This document shows, piece after piece, positions 33,190-41,342 of a stretch of 64,000 bases of DNA. The stretch spans positions 5,704,001 through 5,768,000 of the forward strand of contig NZ_CP109435.1 of assembly GCF_036227125.1 (NCBI RefSeq), written 5' to 3'. How positions within the stretch are numbered: the first letter of the stretch is position 1; each line of letters begins with the position of its first letter. The notes under the pieces were generated by a model. The model did no database searches. It was not told the DNA's origin and saw only the letters and a program-made list of their open reading frames with translations. Origin of the DNA: Streptomyces sp. NBC_01485. GTDB taxonomy: Bacteria; Actinomycetota; Actinomycetes; Streptomycetales; Streptomycetaceae. A program made the position numbers and the translations under genes.

Positions 33190-34416
33190 TCAGTCCCTGG
33201 CCTCGGCCAGCAGCTTCTGGATCCGGCTCACGCCCTCGACGAGATCCTCGTCACCCAGCGCGTACGACAGCCGCAGGTAGCCCGGTGTGCCGAAGGCCTC
33301 ACCCGGCACCACCGCGACCTCGGCCTCCTCCAGGATGAGCGCGGCCAGCTCGACCGAGTCCTGCGGGCGCCTGCCGCGGATCTCCTTTCCGAGCAGCGCC
33401 TTCACCGACGGGTACGCGTAGAACGCGCCCTCGGGCTCCGGGCAGAGCACGCCGTCGATCTCGTTGAGCATCCGCACGACGGTCTTGCGGCGGCGGTCGA
33501 AGGCCTCGCGCATCTTCTCCACGGCCGACAGATCACCGGAGACGGCGGCCAGCGCGGCGATCTGCGCCACGTTGGAGACGTTCGACGTGGCGTGCGACTG
33601 GAGGTTCGTCGCGGCCTTGACGACGTCCTTCGGCCCGATGATCCAGCCCACCCGCCAGCCGGTCATCGCGTACGTCTTGGCGACGCCGTTGACCACGATG
33701 CACTTGTCGCGCAGCTCGGGCAGGATCGCCGGCAGCGAGGTGAACTTCGCGTCCCCGTAGACGAGGTGCTCGTAGATCTCGTCCGTCATCACCCACAGGC
33801 CGTGCTCGACGGCCCAGCGGCCGATCGCCTCGGCGTCCTCGGCGCTGTAGACGGCGCCGGTCGGGTTCGACGGGGAGACGAAGAGCACGACCTTCGTGTT
33901 CTCCGTGCGCGCCGCCTCCAACTGCTCGACGGAGACCCGGTAGCCGGTGGTCTCGTCGGCGACGACCTCCACCGGGACACCGTCGGCCAGCCGGATCGAC
34001 TCCGGGTAGGTGGTCCAGTACGGCGCCGGGACGATGACCTCGTCGCCCGGGTCGAGGATCGCGGCGAAGGCCTCGTAGATGGCCTGCTTGCCGCCGTTGG
34101 TCACCAGGATCTGGGCCGGGTCGACCTCGTAGCCGGAGTCGCGCAGGGTCTTCGCGGCGATCGCGGCCTTCAGCTCGGGCAGGCCGCCGGCCGGCGTGTA
34201 GCGGTGGTACTTCGGGTTCGAGCAGGCCTCGATGGCCGCCTGGACGATGTAGTCCGGGGTCGGGAAGTCGGGCTCACCGGCGCCGAAGCCGATCACCGGC
34301 CGCCCGGCGGCCTTCAGGGCCTTGGCCTTGGCGTCCACGGCAAGAGTGGCGGATTCGGAGATCGCGCCGACTCGGGCGGAGACCCGGCGCTCGGTGGGAG
34401 GGGTTGCAGGGCTCAT
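33190..34416 (-). CDS. aspC: Pyridoxal-phosphate aminotransferase, aspartate type
   Basis: 408 residues from ATG 34416 (ATG 34425 is an alternative). Fold-type I features: VIGFGAGEPDFPTPDYIV at the N-terminus, TNGGKQAIYEAF (cofactor phosphate region), VSPSNPTGAVYSAEDAEAIG (N-P-T-G), TDEIYEHLVY (Asp to pyridine N and Tyr), and the lysine loop VNGVAKTYAMTGWRVGWIIG. The substrate-carboxylate Arg lies in LRLSYA. It probably transfers the amino group between aspartate/glutamate and oxo-acids. It is a single-gene unit ended by the palindrome at 33135-33178. Confidence 0.92.
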   Translation of the reverse strand: MSPATPPTERRVSARVGAISESATLAVDAKAKALKAAGRPVIGFGAGEPDFPTPDYIVQAAIEACSNPKYHRYTPAGGLPELKAAIAAKTLRDSGYEVDPAQILVTNGGKQAIYEAFAAILDPGDEVIVPAPYWTTYPESIRLADGVPVEVVADETTGYRVSVEQLEAARTENTKVVLFVSPSNPTGAVYSAEDAEAIGRWAVEHGLWVMTDEIYEHLVYGDAKFTSLPAILPELRDKCIVVNGVAKTYAMTGWRVGWIIGPKDVVKAATNLQSHATSNVSNVAQIAALAAVSGDLSAVEKMREAFDRRRKTVVRMLNEIDGVLCPEPEGAFYAYPSVKALLGKEIRGRRPQDSVELAALILEEAEVAVVPGEAFGTPGYLRLSYALGDEDLVEGVSRIQKLLAEARD

Positions 34417-34517
34417 GGGGTCCATGGTTTCAGACCGGAAACCCGCCCGGCACACGGGTTTCACGGACTGGTCAGCCGACTGAACATCAGAGTGAATCCG
34501 ATCAAGAGCACTTTTCG

Positions 34518-34547
34518 TTCGACGAGGGGGCCAAGACCACGTACACT
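34518..34547 (+). promoter_or_regulatory. Putative HrdB-type promoter for tRNA-Trp-secE
   Basis: TTCGAC (34518-34523), 18-bp spacer, TACACT (34542-34547), about 87 bases before tRNA-Trp. It is the best -35/-10 pair in the divergent region between the aminotransferase gene and tRNA-Trp. Confidence 0.45.
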
Positions 34548-34633
34548 CACACGTCGTTGGCCTTCAACAGCCGCGCCCCCAACAGGTGCACACCGAGCAC
34601 CCGGCCGGATGCGGTACGTTGGGGAACACACAA

Positions 34634-34706
34634 AGGGTCGTAGCTCAATTGGTAGAGCACTGGTCTCCAAAACCAGCGGTTGGGGGTTCAAGTCCCTCCG
34701 GCCCTG
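34634..34706 (+). tRNA. tRNA-Trp (CCA)
   Basis: 73 bases. Acceptor AGGGTCG (34634-34640) with CGGCCCT (34699-34705), discriminator G34706. Anticodon CCA at 34667-34669 in loop CTCCAAA; T arm GGGGG-TTCAAGT-CCCTC. It lies directly before secE, the same order as in mycobacteria. Confidence 0.96.
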
Positions 34707-34822
34707 CTACACACACCATCACCAGGATGTGTGCGCAGCGTATGTACGTACAGCAGCAATGCACCGTCGTGCGGCTCAGACCGGGCGCGGCACGGCCACG
34801 ACCCGGGAACAGGTGAGGACGA

Positions 34823-35110
34823 ATGGCGGATGCCGTGGGCTCCATCGACACGCCTGATGCCCAGGACGAGGTGCCTGAGGCGCAGCAGAAGACCCGCAAG
34901 GGTGGCAAGCGCGCCAAGAAGGGCCCGCTGAAGCGTCTCGCGATCTTCTATCGCCAGATCGTCGCGGAGCTCCGCAAGGTCGTATGGCCCACGCGGAGCC
35001 AGCTGACGACGTACACGACCGTGGTGATCGTCTTCGTCGTCATCATGATCGGCCTGGTGACCGTGATTGACTATGGACTCAGCCACGCCGCCAAGTACGT
35101 CTTCGGCTGA
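34823..35110 (+). CDS. secE: Protein translocase subunit SecE
   Basis: 95 residues, the short actinobacterial form with a single membrane helix. An acidic then Lys/Arg-rich N-terminus (RKGGKRAKKGPLKRL) is followed by the conserved amphipathic stretch IFYRQIVAELRKVVWPTRSQ and one hydrophobic helix, VVIVFVVIMIGLVTVIDYGL. SecE clamps SecY in the Sec translocon. ATG 34823; terminator at 35121-35149; then nusG. Confidence 0.96.
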   Translation: MADAVGSIDTPDAQDEVPEAQQKTRKGGKRAKKGPLKRLAIFYRQIVAELRKVVWPTRSQLTTYTTVVIVFVVIMIGLVTVIDYGLSHAAKYVFG

Positions 35111-35120
35111 GCCAAGAGCG

Positions 35121-35149
35121 AAGGGCGCCGAGGTATCCGGCGCCCCTTT
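35121..35149 (+). terminator. Hairpin between secE and nusG
   Basis: AAGGGCGCCG (35121-35130), loop AGGTATC, CGGCGCCCCTT (35138-35148), then TCGC. It begins 10 bases after the secE stop. It may act as a partial terminator, since no strong nusG promoter is visible in the 40 bases that follow. Confidence 0.7.
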
Positions 35150-35190
35150 CGCATGTTCCACCCCTATGTATCCAGGAAGAAGCAGCCACC

Positions 35191-36039
35191 GTGTCTGACC
35201 AGAACCTGAACGAGGACGTCGAGTCCGTGGACGACGAGCTCGACATCGTCGAGGGCGCGGACGAGGACCTGGACGAGTTCGAGGCTGCCGAGGCCGAAGC
35301 GGGCGAGCCCGCAGAGGAAGCCGCGCTCCACGTCGAGGACGAGGAAATCGTCGCCGACGAGGACGTCGAGGACGAGGATGTCGTCGCCGACGAGGCCGAG
35401 GAAGAAGAGCCGGCCGAGCCCGTCGACCCCGTCACCGCCCTGCGCGAGGAGCTGCGCACCCTCCCCGGCGAGTGGTACGTCATCCACACGTACGCCGGTT
35501 ACGAGAACCGTGTGAAGACCAACCTGGAGCAGCGCGCCGTCTCGCTGAACGTCGAGGACTTCATCTTCCAGGCCGAGGTGCCGCAGGAAGAGGTCGCGCA
35601 GATCAAGAACGGCGAGCGCAAGACCATCCGTCAGAACAAGCTCCCCGGCTACGTGCTGGTGCGCATGGACCTGACCAACGAGTCCTGGGGCGTCGTCCGC
35701 AACACCCCCGGCGTCACCGGCTTCGTGGGCAACGCCTACGACCCGTACCCGCTGACCCTGGACGAGATCGTCAAGATGCTCGCCCCGGAGGCCGAGGAGA
35801 AGGCCGCCCGTGAGGCCGCCGAGGCCGAGGGCAAGCCGGCTCCGTCCCGCAAGCTCGAGGTCCAGGTGCTGGACTTCGAGGTCGGCGACTCGGTCACCGT
35901 CACCGACGGCCCGTTCGCCACGCTGCAGGCCACGATCAACGAGATCAACGCCGACTCGAAGAAGGTCAAGGGCCTCGTCGAGATCTTCGGCCGCGAGACC
36001 CCGGTCGAGCTCAGCTTCGACCAGATCCAGAAGAACTGA
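35191..36039 (+). CDS. nusG: Transcription termination/antitermination factor NusG
   Basis: 282 residues; an acidic extension of about 90 residues (Glu/Asp-rich, typical of streptomycete NusG) precedes the NGN domain, which starts WYVIHTYAGYENRVKTNLEQ. LPGYVLVRMDLTNESWGVVR and NTPGVTGFVG are the NGN RNA-polymerase-binding face. The KOW domain near the C-terminus is EVGDSVTVTDGPFATLQATI. It links RNA polymerase to Rho or ribosomal S10. GTG 35191; a terminator with a T5 run follows at 36066-36110. Confidence 0.95.
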   Translation: MSDQNLNEDVESVDDELDIVEGADEDLDEFEAAEAEAGEPAEEAALHVEDEEIVADEDVEDEDVVADEAEEEEPAEPVDPVTALREELRTLPGEWYVIHTYAGYENRVKTNLEQRAVSLNVEDFIFQAEVPQEEVAQIKNGERKTIRQNKLPGYVLVRMDLTNESWGVVRNTPGVTGFVGNAYDPYPLTLDEIVKMLAPEAEEKAAREAAEAEGKPAPSRKLEVQVLDFEVGDSVTVTDGPFATLQATINEINADSKKVKGLVEIFGRETPVELSFDQIQKN

Positions 36040-36065
36040 CCCCTTCTGGAACACCAGCCTCCGAT

Positions 36066-36110
36066 CAGGTCAGGTGGCCGCTCGCGCGGTGCCTGACCTG
36101 CTCGGTTTTT
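36066..36110 (+). terminator. Rho-independent terminator after nusG
   Basis: CAGGTCAGG (36066-36074) pairs with CCTGACCTG (36092-36100), with further GGCCGC/GCGGT pairing inside the loop, then CTCGG and TTTTT (36106-36110). Confidence 0.85.
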
Positions 36111-36136
36111 GGCCGCGCAGAGATACCCGTTATCGT
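36109..36136 (+). promoter_or_regulatory. Putative promoter of rplK-rplA
   Basis: TTGGCC (36109-36114), 16-bp spacer, TATCGT (36131-36136), 74 bases before the rplK start and immediately after the nusG terminator. Confidence 0.5.
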
Positions 36137-36210
36137 TGTGCGGTATGCCTCCATCCGGATCATCCGGACCGGAAGGCTGAAAAAACTCTCACTAGGACCC
36201 GGAGAGAGCA

Positions 36211-36645
36211 ATGCCTCCCAAGAAGAAGAAGGTCACGGGGCTCATCAAGCTCCAGATCAACGCCGGTGCGGCGAACCCCGCACCGCCGGTCGGCCCCGCG
36301 CTCGGCCAGCACGGCGTCAACATCATGGAGTTCTGCAAGGCCTACAACGTCGCGACCGAGTCGCAGCGTGGCTGGGTGATCCCGGTGGAGATCACGGTCT
36401 ACGAAGACCGCTCCTTCACCTTCGTCACCAAGACGCCGCCGGCCGCGAAGATGATCCTCAAGGCCGCTGGTGTCGAGAAGGGCTCGGGCGAGCCGCACAA
36501 GACCAAGGTCGCCAAGATCACGCAGGCGCAGGTCCGCGAGATCGCCACGACCAAGCTGCCCGACCTCAACGCCAACGACCTGGACGCCGCGTCGAAGATC
36601 ATCGCCGGCACCGCCCGTTCCATGGGCATCACGGTCGAGGGCTGA
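36211..36645 (+). CDS. rplK: 50S ribosomal protein L11
   Basis: 144 residues. It begins [20 protein letters not shown] and keeps the N-terminal thiostrepton-contact segment [20 protein letters not shown] and the C-terminal 23S-binding domain with [20 protein letters not shown]. It forms the GTPase-associated centre with L10 and L7/L12 and is needed for RelA activation. ATG 36211, with GGAGAG eight bases upstream. It is cotranscribed with rplA. Confidence 0.97.
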
Positions 36646-36730
36646 GCCCCAGCCCCGTAGCACCTTCGTAGCACCGTGGCAGGGCCTGCTCGGCCCCAAC
36701 CACGACTCCTCAAGACACACTGGAGCAGTA

Positions 36731-37456
36731 GTGAGCAAGCGCAGCAAGTCCCTCCGCGCTGCGGACGCCAAGATCGACCGGGAGAAGCTCTACGCCCCGC
36801 TCGAGGCCGTCCGTCTCGCCAAGGAGACCTCCACGAGCAAGTTCGACGGCACCGTCGAGGTCGCCTTCCGCCTGGGTGTCGACCCGCGCAAGGCCGACCA
36901 GATGGTCCGTGGCACCGTGAACCTGCCGCACGGCACCGGCAAGACCGCCCGGGTCCTGGTCTTCGCGACCGGTGACCGTGCTGCGGCCGCGGAGGCCGCG
37001 GGCGCCGACATCGTCGGCTCCGACGAACTGATCGACGAGGTCGCGAAGGGCCGTCTGGACTTCGACGCCGTCGTCGCCACCCCGGACCTCATGGGCAAGG
37101 TCGGCCGCCTCGGCCGCGTGCTCGGTCCGCGTGGTCTGATGCCGAACCCGAAGACCGGCACCGTCACCCCCGACGTGGCCAAGGCCGTCACGGAGATCAA
37201 GGGCGGCAAGATCGAGTTCCGCGTCGACAAGCACTCGAACCTGCACTTCATCATCGGCAAGTCGTCCTTCGACGACGTCAAGCTGGTGGAGAACTACGGC
37301 GCGGCCCTGGAGGAGATCCTCCGTCTGAAGCCGTCCGCCGCCAAGGGTCGCTACATCAGGAAGGCCGCGATCAGCACCACGATCGGCCCCGGCATCCAGC
37401 TCGACCCGAACCGCACCCGCAACCTTCTCGTCGAGGAGGACCCGGCCGCGGTCTGA
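36731..37456 (+). CDS. rplA: 50S ribosomal protein L1
   Basis: 241 residues. GTG 36731 begins MSKRSKSLRAADAKID. Characteristic L1 segments are GTVEVAFRLGVDPRKADQMV, GTVNLPHGTGKTARVLVFA, and LGPRGLMPNPKTGTVTPDVA, the rRNA-binding loop. L1 forms the E-site stalk and often represses its own operon by binding a mimic on the mRNA. A terminator follows at 37481. Confidence 0.97.
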   Translation: MSKRSKSLRAADAKIDREKLYAPLEAVRLAKETSTSKFDGTVEVAFRLGVDPRKADQMVRGTVNLPHGTGKTARVLVFATGDRAAAAEAAGADIVGSDELIDEVAKGRLDFDAVVATPDLMGKVGRLGRVLGPRGLMPNPKTGTVTPDVAKAVTEIKGGKIEFRVDKHSNLHFIIGKSSFDDVKLVENYGAALEEILRLKPSAAKGRYIRKAAISTTIGPGIQLDPNRTRNLLVEEDPAAV

Positions 37457-37480
37457 ACCTGACGGTTCGCCCCAGTCGGC

Positions 37481-37522
37481 GACGAGCCCCGCAACCTTTC
37501 GAGGTGCGGGGCTCGTCCCTTT
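37481..37522 (+). terminator. Terminator after rplA
   Basis: GACGAGCCCCGC (37481-37492) pairs with GCGGGGCTCGTC (37506-37517); the apex ACCT-TTCG-AGGT pairs with one bulge; then CCCTTTTG. It separates rplKA from the lipoprotein genes. Confidence 0.9.
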
Positions 37523-37586
37523 TGTCGTACGGCTGTCAGTGCTGTGGGTTAGCGTGCTGTGACGGGACACCTTGGGGGTGGGGCGA

Positions 37587-38507
37587 ATGAAGCGTGCGAC
37601 CGTGCGCCGTGCGGGTCTGTCGATCGTTGCGATGACGCTGTTCGCGGGGGTGACCGCCTGCAGCTCCGGCGGTTCGGGGGCTTCGGGCGGTTCCAGCGGC
37701 TCGGGCGGGTCCGGCAAGGGCGGGGGCGGCGGTCCGCTGCTCAGCCCGATAGCGGCCCTGCGCAGCGCCGAGAAGTCCACCGACGGCGCGGAGTCCGCGA
37801 AGGTCGAGTCGACCACCACGATGGGCTCGGTGATGTCGATGACCGCCGACGGCGCCCTCGGCTGGGGCGACGGCCTCACCGGCACCCTCACCATCACGTA
37901 CACCGGCGGCGCCATGGCCGACACGATGCGCCAGATGGGCACCACGTCGATGGAGGCCCGCTACCTGCCCGACGCCTACTACGCCAGGATGGGCGACACC
38001 TTCGCCACACAGGCCGGCGGCCGGCACTGGATCAAGTACGCGTACGACGCCCTGGAGAGCCTCGCCGGCAGCTCCGGCGCGTATCTGAAGGACCAGATGC
38101 AGAACACCACCCCGAACCAGTCGGTGAAGCTCCTGCTGGCCTCCGGGGACGTGCGGGAGGTCGGCGAGGAGAAGGTGCGGGGGCAGCGCACCACGCACTA
38201 CTCGGGGACGCTCGACGTGGCCGACCTCGCCGAGCAGAACTCCAGCCTCACCCGCAGCCAGCGCGACGACCTGAAGAAGACGCTGGAACAGGCAGGCGTC
38301 ACCACCGAGACCATCGACATCTGGGTGAACGACCGGGACCTGCTGGTCAAGAAGACGGAGAAGGGCGAGACCACGACGGGCGCCTACTCCCAGACCGCGT
38401 ACTACAGCGACTACGGCACCGAGGTCTCCGCCGAGGTGCCGCCGGCGAGCGACACCGCCGACTTCACGGAGCTGGTGAAGCAGCAGGGGGCGGGCACCGG
38501 CTCGTAA
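37587..38507 (+). CDS. Predicted lipoprotein, LppX/LolA-like, first of two paralogs
   Basis: 306 residues from ATG 37587. A lipoprotein signal peptide: basic MKRATVRRAG, hydrophobic core, and lipobox F-A-G-V-T-A-C with Cys at residue 25. A Ser/Gly linker (SSGGSGASGGSSGSGGSG) follows. The mature part has RSAEKSTDGAESAKVESTTT, repeated aromatic strands (HWIKYAYDALESL), RTTHYSGTLDVADL and IDIWVNDRDLLVKK, the layout of LppX_LprAFG or LolA-like beta-sheet carriers of the actinobacterial cell surface. The cargo is unknown. The next gene shares the RTTHY-GT and W-V-x-D pattern. Confidence 0.8.
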   Translation: MKRATVRRAGLSIVAMTLFAGVTACSSGGSGASGGSSGSGGSGKGGGGGPLLSPIAALRSAEKSTDGAESAKVESTTTMGSVMSMTADGALGWGDGLTGTLTITYTGGAMADTMRQMGTTSMEARYLPDAYYARMGDTFATQAGGRHWIKYAYDALESLAGSSGAYLKDQMQNTTPNQSVKLLLASGDVREVGEEKVRGQRTTHYSGTLDVADLAEQNSSLTRSQRDDLKKTLEQAGVTTETIDIWVNDRDLLVKKTEKGETTTGAYSQTAYYSDYGTEVSAEVPPASDTADFTELVKQQGAGTGS

Positions 38508-38614
38508 TTCACGGGACCTCCCCGCCGCGCTGGGATACCTTCACGGTCTCGCACGGCCTTGCTGTGCGTCGACCGTGTGTTCTCTGTGTCTGTATGGGGT
38601 TCTGGGGGAATGGG

Positions 38615-39439
38615 ATGAGGTCTTCCGTAGGCGTGCTCGGGCTGTCGGGGCTTTCCGCGCTGTTCGTCGCCGGGTGCGGGGCGGTGGGGGGTTCGGAGAC
38701 TGGGGGTGACTCGGGCGCCGCGGCCGCCGTCACCCGGGCCGCCGAGAAGGCGGAGCAGCCCGTGTCCCTGCGCTACCGCATGACCGGCCGGACGCCGGAG
38801 GAGGGCCGGATCAAGGCCGAGGCCGCCCTCGGCACCGAGCCGCCTGTCATGAGCCTGAAGTCCACCGTGCTCAGCGGACGGGACCAGGGCACGGGCGAGA
38901 TCCGGCTGGTCGGCGGGGTGCTGTACGTGGGCAGCGACGAGGCGAACGAGGACGGCAAGCACTGGGTCAGGTTCGGGGCGCCGGGCACCGCCCTGAAGGG
39001 CCTCAAGGTCGGCACCGGCACGGCGGGCGACAAGGTCCGCGAGAACCCCTCCCACGAGAGCGGCTTCCTCGCCGCCGCCGACGACCTGAAGAAGGCCGGC
39101 ACCGACACCGTCGAGGGCGTCCGCACCACCCACTACACGGGCACGGCCACCGTCGACGACATACGCGCCTCGTACAAGGACGACGACAGGAGCGTCCGGC
39201 AGCGGACCGAGAAGAGCCTCGCGCAGTACGAGAAGCTGGGCGTCGACGAGCTCACCATGGACCTGTGGGTCGACGCCGAGGACCGGACGCGGCAGTTGCG
39301 CATGCGGGGCTTCGGGCGGCACGGCGAGCTCGACCTCACCATCACGTTCCTCGACTTCGGCAAGCCGGTGACCGTGCAGGCACCGCCCGCCTCCGACACC
39401 CTGGACATGGCCGAGGAACTGAAGAAGGCCCGGGACTGA
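38615..39439 (+). CDS. Predicted lipoprotein, LppX/LolA-like, second paralog
   Basis: 274 residues from ATG 38615 (GGGGGA six bases upstream; ATG 38594 is the alternative). Signal peptide MRSSVGVLGLSGLSALFVAG ends in lipobox V-A-G-C. Mature-part features match the upstream gene: RAAEKAEQPVSLRYRMTG, GGVLYVGSDEAN, HWVRFGAPG, VRTTHYTGTATVDDI and MDLWVDAEDRTRQLRMRGFG. It is a membrane-anchored surface protein of unknown ligand. The two genes look like a tandem duplication placed between rplKA and rplJL-rpoBC; expression is separate from both because terminators and a new promoter flank them. Confidence 0.8.
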   Translation: MRSSVGVLGLSGLSALFVAGCGAVGGSETGGDSGAAAAVTRAAEKAEQPVSLRYRMTGRTPEEGRIKAEAALGTEPPVMSLKSTVLSGRDQGTGEIRLVGGVLYVGSDEANEDGKHWVRFGAPGTALKGLKVGTGTAGDKVRENPSHESGFLAAADDLKKAGTDTVEGVRTTHYTGTATVDDIRASYKDDDRSVRQRTEKSLAQYEKLGVDELTMDLWVDAEDRTRQLRMRGFGRHGELDLTITFLDFGKPVTVQAPPASDTLDMAEELKKARD

Positions 39440-39467
39440 GCCGGGAACGGCCCCCGAGCGGGCGGAT

Positions 39468-39497
39468 TTGCCTGACGGCGACCCGGTCCCGTACGCT
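39468..39497 (+). promoter_or_regulatory. Putative promoter of rplJL-rpoBC
   Basis: TTGCCT (39468-39473), 18-bp spacer, TACGCT (39492-39497), just before the L10 leader and about 240 bases before rplJ. Confidence 0.55.
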
Positions 39498-39499
39498 CC

Positions 39500-39600
39500 T
39501 GAAGAAGCCAAAGACCGCTGGTCGTTGCCGTGCGCTCGTCAGAGAGTGCGGTGGCCGAAGGATCCGCTGCAATGCGGACGACCCGCGTAGGTGAATGTGG
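39500..39600 (+). ncRNA. Ribosomal protein L10 leader RNA
   Basis: The transcript from the rplJ promoter holds GAAGCCAAAGACCGCTGGTC, GCCGTGCGCTCGTCAGAGAG, GGTGGCCGAAGGATCCGCTG and AATGCGGACGACCCGCGTAG in order. This matches the L10 leader family (binding site for the L10-L7/L12 complex) as I remember it from actinobacteria. It allows autogenous control of rplJ-rplL. Boundaries are approximate. Confidence 0.75.
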
Positions 39601-39648
39601 ATGTGCTCCCGGATCTGTTCCGCTCACGGAATTCGTTCGGTCGAGACT

Positions 39649-39683
39649 ACGCCCCGTGCGCCTGCGCCGGGGCGTTTCGTTTG
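39649..39683 (+). terminator. Attenuator hairpin in the rplJ leader
   Basis: ACGCCCCG (39649-39656), 11-base loop, CGGGGCGT (39668-39675), then TTCGTTTGT. An intrinsic-terminator shape between the L10 leader and the rplJ ribosome-binding site, 60 bases before the start codon. Confidence 0.7.
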
Positions 39684-39734
39684 TCCCAGCCCCTTCTGAG
39701 CGGTCCTCATCACCCGGAAGGAGGCCGACGCTCT

Positions 39735-40265
39735 ATGGCAAGGCCCGACAAGGCTGCCGCGGTAGCCGAGCTGACGGACGCGTTCCGCAGCTCGAACGCC
39801 GCCGTGCTGACCGAGTACCGGGGTCTCACCGTGGCGCAGCTCAAGACGCTGCGTCGTTCGCTTGGTGAAGACGCCCAGTACGCCGTGGTGAAGAACACGC
39901 TGACCAAGATTGCGGCCAACGAGGCCGGGATCTCGACGCTCGACGACCTGTTCAACGGTCCGACGGCAGTCGCCTTCATCACCGGTGACCCGGTGACGTC
40001 GGCGAAGGGTCTTCGTGACTTCGCCAAGGACAACCCGAACCTCGTCATCAAGGGCGGCGTCCTTGACGGCAAGGTGTTGTCCGCCGACGACATCAAGAAG
40101 CTTGCGGACCTCGAGTCCCGCGAGGTTCTGCTCAGCAAGCTGGCCGGTGCCTTCAAGTCGAAGCAGTCTCAGGCTGCCTCCGTCTTCCAGGCGCTGCCCT
40201 CGAAGTTCGTCCGCACCGCGGAGGCGCTTCGGGTCAAGCAGGCCGAGCAGGGCGGTGCCGAGTAA
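39735..40265 (+). CDS. rplJ: 50S ribosomal protein L10
   Basis: 176 residues from ATG 39735; GGAAGGAGG lies upstream. MARPDKAAAVAELTDAFRSS, TEYRGLTVAQLKTLRRSL and YAVVKNTLTKIAANEAG form the rRNA-binding N-domain; the C-terminal helix binding L7/L12 dimers is ASVFQALPSKFVRTAEALRV. Expression is likely controlled through the L10 leader at 39500-39600. rplL follows after 116 bases. Confidence 0.97.
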   Translation: MARPDKAAAVAELTDAFRSSNAAVLTEYRGLTVAQLKTLRRSLGEDAQYAVVKNTLTKIAANEAGISTLDDLFNGPTAVAFITGDPVTSAKGLRDFAKDNPNLVIKGGVLDGKVLSADDIKKLADLESREVLLSKLAGAFKSKQSQAASVFQALPSKFVRTAEALRVKQAEQGGAE

Positions 40266-40381
40266 CTCGGCTCGCACTCTGACCGCAGCCGCCTGACGCG
40301 GCCGCGGTCGACGCGGGCCGACTGTACGCCCGCCGACATGTACATCCGGCACCAGCCGAATTAGTGGAAGGATCGCCCCAC

Positions 40382-40765
40382 ATGGCGACGAAGCTGTCCC
40401 AGGAAGAGCTGCTCGAGCAGTTCGAGAACCTCACCCTCATCGAGCTCTCCGAGTTCGTGAAGGCGTTCGAGGAGAAGTTCGACGTCACCGCCGCCGCCGC
40501 GGTCGCCGCTGCCCCCGCCGGCCCGGCCGCCGTTGCCGAGGCCGTCGAGGAGCAGGACGAGTTCGACGTCGTCCTCACCGGCGCCGGCGAGAAGAAGATC
40601 CAGGTCATCAAGGTCGTGCGTGAGCTGACCTCCCTGGGCCTCAAGGAGGCCAAGGACCTCGTGGACGGCGCCCCGAAGCCCGTCCTCGAGAAGGTCGCCA
40701 AGGAGGCCGCCGAGAAGGCTGCCGAGTCCCTCAAGGCCGCCGGCGCCTCCGTCGAGGTCAAGTAA
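40382..40765 (+). CDS. rplL: 50S ribosomal protein L7/L12
   Basis: 127 residues from ATG 40382 with GGAAGGA upstream. An N-terminal dimerisation helix (EELLEQFENLTLIELSEFVK), an Ala/Pro hinge (AAVAAAPAGPAAVAEAVEE) and the factor-binding C-domain (EFDVVLTGAGEKKIQVIKVV, LGLKEAKDLVDGAPKPVLE). It recruits translational GTPases. The next gene is rpoB after a 577-base gap with an attenuator and a promoter. Confidence 0.97.
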   Translation: MATKLSQEELLEQFENLTLIELSEFVKAFEEKFDVTAAAAVAAAPAGPAAVAEAVEEQDEFDVVLTGAGEKKIQVIKVVRELTSLGLKEAKDLVDGAPKPVLEKVAKEAAEKAAESLKAAGASVEVK

Positions 40766-40840
40766 CACCACGCGGTCGGCGACGACCGTGAGCAAAGGCT
40801 GAAACTGGTCCCTCCGGGGCTGTAACGCCGGCGCACCGAG

Positions 40841-40868
40841 GAGCGATCATCCATCTGGGTGGTCGCTC
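40841..40868 (+). terminator. Attenuator between rplL and rpoB
   Basis: GAGCGATCATCCA (40841-40853) pairs with TGGGTGGTCGCTC (40856-40868) allowing two G-T wobbles, then TTCGTCGTTCC. Position and shape match the classical partial terminator that lowers rpoBC relative to rplJL. Confidence 0.8.
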
Positions 40869-41342
40869 TTCGTCGTTCCTGGGAGCGCGGCCACGGTTAC
40901 CTTGAACCCGTGTGAGCGGGGGGTATGGTGATCTTCATCGTGTCTCCGAGCGCGCCGGTTCGCGCAGGGGGGCCTTGACGAACCGCACGCAGCGCGCAAT
41001 TCTCAGGACGCGTCGTCACAAGGATCCGAATCCGAGGCATGGATCGGCGACGAACAGGGCAGTATCACCGTGCGTTGAGGGCAAGCAGACCGAGGGCGTT
41101 GAGAACCACGAGGGTCTCGAAAAACCCGCACTGGACATCAGTGTGCCAAGTGGCTACACTGACCCTTTGCGCTGCCTGTTAGCTGTCCCCTGCCCGTCAC
41201 CAGGGGCATGCCCTCACTTGAGCCCGGACGACCAGACCTCCTTGACCTGGCCCTTTGGCCAGATCCGGAAAGCTGTCTCCGTGCACGGGATTGAGGGGCC
41301 GGTACGCGCGTAGTGAGTCCGAGCCCTCGGAAGGACCCCCTC
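40869..41342 (+). other. rplL-rpoB intergenic leader region
   Basis: No gene is supported here. 40869-41131 contains scattered GC hairpins and no conserved frame. The strongest promoter in the gap is at 41132-41160. 41161-41342 is a long untranslated leader that includes CCTGCCCGTCACCAGGGGC and a GGCCCTTTGGCC palindrome near 41250. It could carry RNA-level control of rpoB; none is recognised. Confidence 0.5.
41132..41160 (+). promoter_or_regulatory. rpoB promoter, HrdB type
   Basis: TGGACA (41132-41137), exactly 17 bp, TACACT (41155-41160). It is close to the consensus TTGACA-17-TANNNT and starts an rpoBC transcript about 175 bases before the rpoB start. Confidence 0.7.

Noticed and set aside
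41313..41342. GTG 41313 as the rpoB start
   Set aside because: It lacks a ribosome-binding site and adds ten unconserved residues; TTG 41343 gives the standard 1161-residue protein with AAGGA upstream.
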